Source: Nitrososphaerales archaeon TH1177 (GTDB lineage: Archaea > Thermoproteota > Nitrososphaeria > Nitrososphaerales > Nitrososphaeraceae). From it: a stretch of 7,471 nt of DNA. Location of the stretch: the NCBI GenBank assembly GCA_014523515.1, contig JAATVJ010000426.1, forward strand, positions 1 through 7,471. The letters run 5' to 3'. Of the stretch, positions 5,856 to 7,471 are shown in pieces. Each line of letters begins with the position of its first letter. Position 1 is the stretch's first letter. The notes beneath the pieces were generated by a model, which saw nothing but the letters and a program-made list of their open reading frames with translations, ran no database searches and was not told the origin of the DNA. A program made the translations under genes and the position numbers.

Positions 5856-6649
5856 ATTTAGAAAGTTTTTATATATTCAGAAAAAGATTTTTGTTTATTG
5901 TAGGTCTATCTCTATTATCTGTTATATCACTGATCCTTTTATCTCCAGAAAGTCAAAGGGAAAATGTAGGTAATATTACAAATCCTATTTCAATTATTAT
6001 TGCCTCATCGTTGTCGGTTTTAATATTGTACCGACAAAAGATCGATGGTGAAATTGGAAAGGCTTTTCTAATATTAACAATCGGATTAGTAACATGGGCT
6101 GTAGCTGAAATTTTATTCACTTATTCAGGATTGATCGCCTTAGAATTGGAAAGGAACATAATGTTATCCGATTTGCTTTGGTTAATTGGTTATGGTCCTT
6201 TAATTTACTATAGTTTAAAAATGTATGTTTTATTTCATAATTATTCAAGTAAAAAAAGTATAGTTGTAATTCTTATTTTGATGACGGCTTATCTAGTCTA
6301 TATTTTACCTTTTATATATGATACTTATAGTCATTCATCAAACGAAGATCTGCCATTATTTTATGTTAGTATATCATATCTCTTACTTGATTTAATTTTT
6401 ATTTTTCCTGCATCTTTAGTAATTTTAAATTCTGGGATTTTTGATAATAAAAATCAAGGAGTTTTAACATTTTTTCCCTGGATGTTTGTTGCAATGATTA
6501 CAATAGGAATATCAGATAGTATTTTTGCCTATACTTCAGTCTCTGGATATTATCAATTAGAATGGATAACAACCCCTATCTATACTTCAGGATATCTTAT
6601 CATGGCTTTTGGTCTTTATTGGCACTATAAATTTTTTATTTACAAATGA
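5852..6649 (+). CDS. Eight-TM sensor-like membrane protein
   Basis: A 265-residue membrane protein with about eight helices (residues 11-31, 44-60, 70-91, 106-128, 136-156, 168-193, 204-228, 240-263) and almost no soluble part. The motifs 'WAVAEILFTYSG' at 82-93 and 'SDLLWLIGYGPLIYY' at 106-120 match, by recognition, the multi-TM input domain often seen at the N-terminus of thaumarchaeal sensor kinases and related proteins. Here the polypeptide ends right after the last helix, so it has no kinase, HAMP or PAS part and would have to signal through a partner. The ATG lies in an ATGA overlap with the stop of the MEDS-like gene, which indicates translational coupling and a joint role. Alternative reading: a plain membrane protein of transport or unknown function. 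Confidence 0.8.
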   Translation: MNLESFYIFRKRFLFIVGLSLLSVISLILLSPESQRENVGNITNPISIIIASSLSVLILYRQKIDGEIGKAFLILTIGLVTWAVAEILFTYSGLIALELERNIMLSDLLWLIGYGPLIYYSLKMYVLFHNYSSKKSIVVILILMTAYLVYILPFIYDTYSHSSNEDLPLFYVSISYLLLDLIFIFPASLVILNSGIFDNKNQGVLTFFPWMFVAMITIGISDSIFAYTSVSGYYQLEWITTPIYTSGYLIMAFGLYWHYKFFIYK

Positions 6650-6756
6650 AAAAGTTCCTAGATGAATTTTTGTGCATATATAATAACGATTATAACTATC
6701 TATACCAATTATCATATTTTTATAATTTGATTTTATTATTATCATACTCAGTATAG
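6646..6756 (+). CDS. Possible 36-aa small ORF overlapping the end of the membrane gene
   Basis: An ATG in an ATGA overlap with the stop of the eight-TM gene opens 36 codons, beginning MKKFLDEFLCIYNN and ending with the hydrophobic 'YFYNLILLLSYSV'. The overlap type is the same as between the two genes before it, which is the main argument for it. Composition (Tyr, Leu, Asn rich) is also what AT-rich noncoding DNA would give. No homologue is recognised. Confidence 0.22.
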   Translation: MKKFLDEFLCIYNNDYNYLYQLSYFYNLILLLSYSV

Positions 6757-7046
<290 letters not shown>

Positions 7047-7361
7047 TTAAGTATTATCCATTACCATTAATTCTTTAATCATACTTTTGTATTCTTCTGC
7101 TTTAGAAAATAATTCATAATTAAATTGCTGTGATTCTTCAATTGTTGGTTTGATATCTTTGTTATTTGAACAATAAACAGAATAAAACAAAAGTACTTGT
7201 GCAAAGAATGCTCCTAAAAGAAAATCCAAATCGTTGGTTACACTTTTCTTTAAATCATATGATGGGTCTTGAAATACTTGAATTGTATAAGGTAAAGTTT
7301 CTATAGTATCTTCAATGGCTTTAGTAAATAAGCTTTTAAGAATTTCTTTTCTATCCAACAT
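7047..7361 (-). CDS. Hypothetical helical protein (104 aa)
   Basis: Not recognised. The translation is largely helical: a polar, charged N-terminus (1-22), a middle hydrophobic helix 'LDFLLGAFFAQVLLFYSVYC' (45-64) that could be a buried amphipathic helix or a single membrane segment, and a charged helical C-terminus (75-100). No catalytic motif or metal site is visible. The ATG at 7361 is supported by TTTTAA at 7383-7388 on the minus strand, 22-27 bases upstream. In frame directly upstream are two stop codons (TGA, TAA), so it cannot start earlier. It is divergent from a plus-strand gene that begins 43 bp away; shared control is possible. Confidence 0.65.
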   Translation of the reverse strand: MLDRKEILKSLFTKAIEDTIETLPYTIQVFQDPSYDLKKSVTNDLDFLLGAFFAQVLLFYSVYCSNNKDIKPTIEESQQFNYELFSKAEEYKSMIKELMVMDNT

Positions 7362-7404
7362 TTATCATAATACAAAATATGTTAAAAGATTTTGTTTATT
7401 GGTA
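7362..7404. promoter_or_regulatory. Compact divergent promoter region
   Basis: This 43-bp gap must serve both flanking genes. TTTTAA (7383-7388, minus strand) is about 22-27 bases before the ATG at 7361, and an ATATGTT at 7377-7383 is 22-28 bases before the ATG at 7405. The two TATA-like elements touch each other, so transcription in one direction may exclude the other. Confidence 0.4.
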
Positions 7405-7463
7405 ATGACAACATTGAATGGTAAGCTAAGAGACATGCGTCACCCCTCCTTCACAATAAACAA
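7392..7463. repeat. 10-bp inverted repeat with 52-base spacer
   Basis: Arms TTGTTTATTG (7392-7401) and CAATAAACAA (7454-7463) are perfect complements. The left arm lies at the start of the partial plus-strand gene and the right arm inside it. It may be chance, a looped operator or an RNA stem. A 5-bp CTTCA/TGAAG pair (7449-7453, 7464-7468) encloses the right arm. Confidence 0.45.
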
Positions 7464-7471
7464 TGAAGTGA
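7405..7471 (+). CDS. Start of an unidentified gene, cut by the right edge
   Basis: From ATG 7405 the frame stays open for 22 codons to the window edge and reads 'MTTLNGKLRDMRHPSFTI', a balanced composition with more C and G at third positions than the surrounding noncoding DNA. This, and the TATA-like ATATGTT 22-28 bases upstream, support a real leaderless gene. A TTG at 7399 in the same frame is an alternative start. Too little is present to name a product. The opposite strand has a short ORF over the same bases, judged less likely. Confidence 0.5.
   Translation, partial: MTTLNGKLRDMRHPSFTINNEV

Noticed and set aside
7365..7436. Minus-strand 23-codon ORF with Shine-Dalgarno-like sequence as an annotated gene
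   Set aside because: The other genes here look leaderless, and the same bases code plausibly on the plus strand. Kept as a finding rather than a feature.

Overview
The window looks like accessory DNA from an AT-rich archaeon, most likely an ammonia-oxidising thaumarchaeon (Nitrososphaerales, perhaps Nitrosocosmicus-like). This rests on recognising protein styles: a winged-helix regulator with 'KGKYYLTTFGKIV' and 'YWKLKAIDLLD', a multi-TM sensor-like protein with 'LLWLIGYGPL', and a decayed transposase of a type common in that group. It also rests on promoters: most genes have a TATA-like box about 20-30 bases before the start codon and no convincing Shine-Dalgarno, the usual archaeal leaderless layout. 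No database search was possible.

Layout. Bases 1-442 (minus) hold the N-terminal 147 residues of a ParB-family protein that runs off the left edge. Behind it lie two 52-bp direct repeats (474-525, 540-591). Bases 592-1500 are gene-poor, with one doubtful small basic ORF and what looks like decayed coding DNA. Bases 1512-2161 encode two small three-TM proteins whose stop and start overlap. Bases 2300-3061 (minus) carry a wrecked IS5-like transposase. Bases 3087-4067 (minus) encode an EamA/DMT-type transporter. A 291-bp divergent region full of palindromes separates it from a three-gene plus-strand cluster (4359-6649): winged-helix regulator, soluble protein with a probable DcmR/MEDS-like sensory domain, and an eight-TM protein. 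Bases 6650-7046 are noncoding or nearly so and contain (AAT)10. The right edge has a 104-aa unknown protein on the minus strand and, divergent from it by 43 bp, the beginning of another plus-strand gene.

How it may fit together. The cluster 4359-6649 looks like a sensing-and-regulation module without a kinase: a membrane sensor-like protein, a soluble ligand-sensor-like protein and a DNA-binding protein, the last two genes joined by an ATGA overlap. Upstream of the regulator are two identical 30-bp repeats, each with a perfect 7-4-7 palindrome built on CCA-N4-TGG. The same core occurs in the repeats upstream of the parB-like gene and once upstream of the small membrane pair. In all three cases the nearest core lies about 65-78 bases before the start codon. 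A shared DNA-binding protein, perhaps the winged-helix protein or the ParB-like protein, acting on all three promoters is the most interesting hypothesis here. It is inference, not proof.
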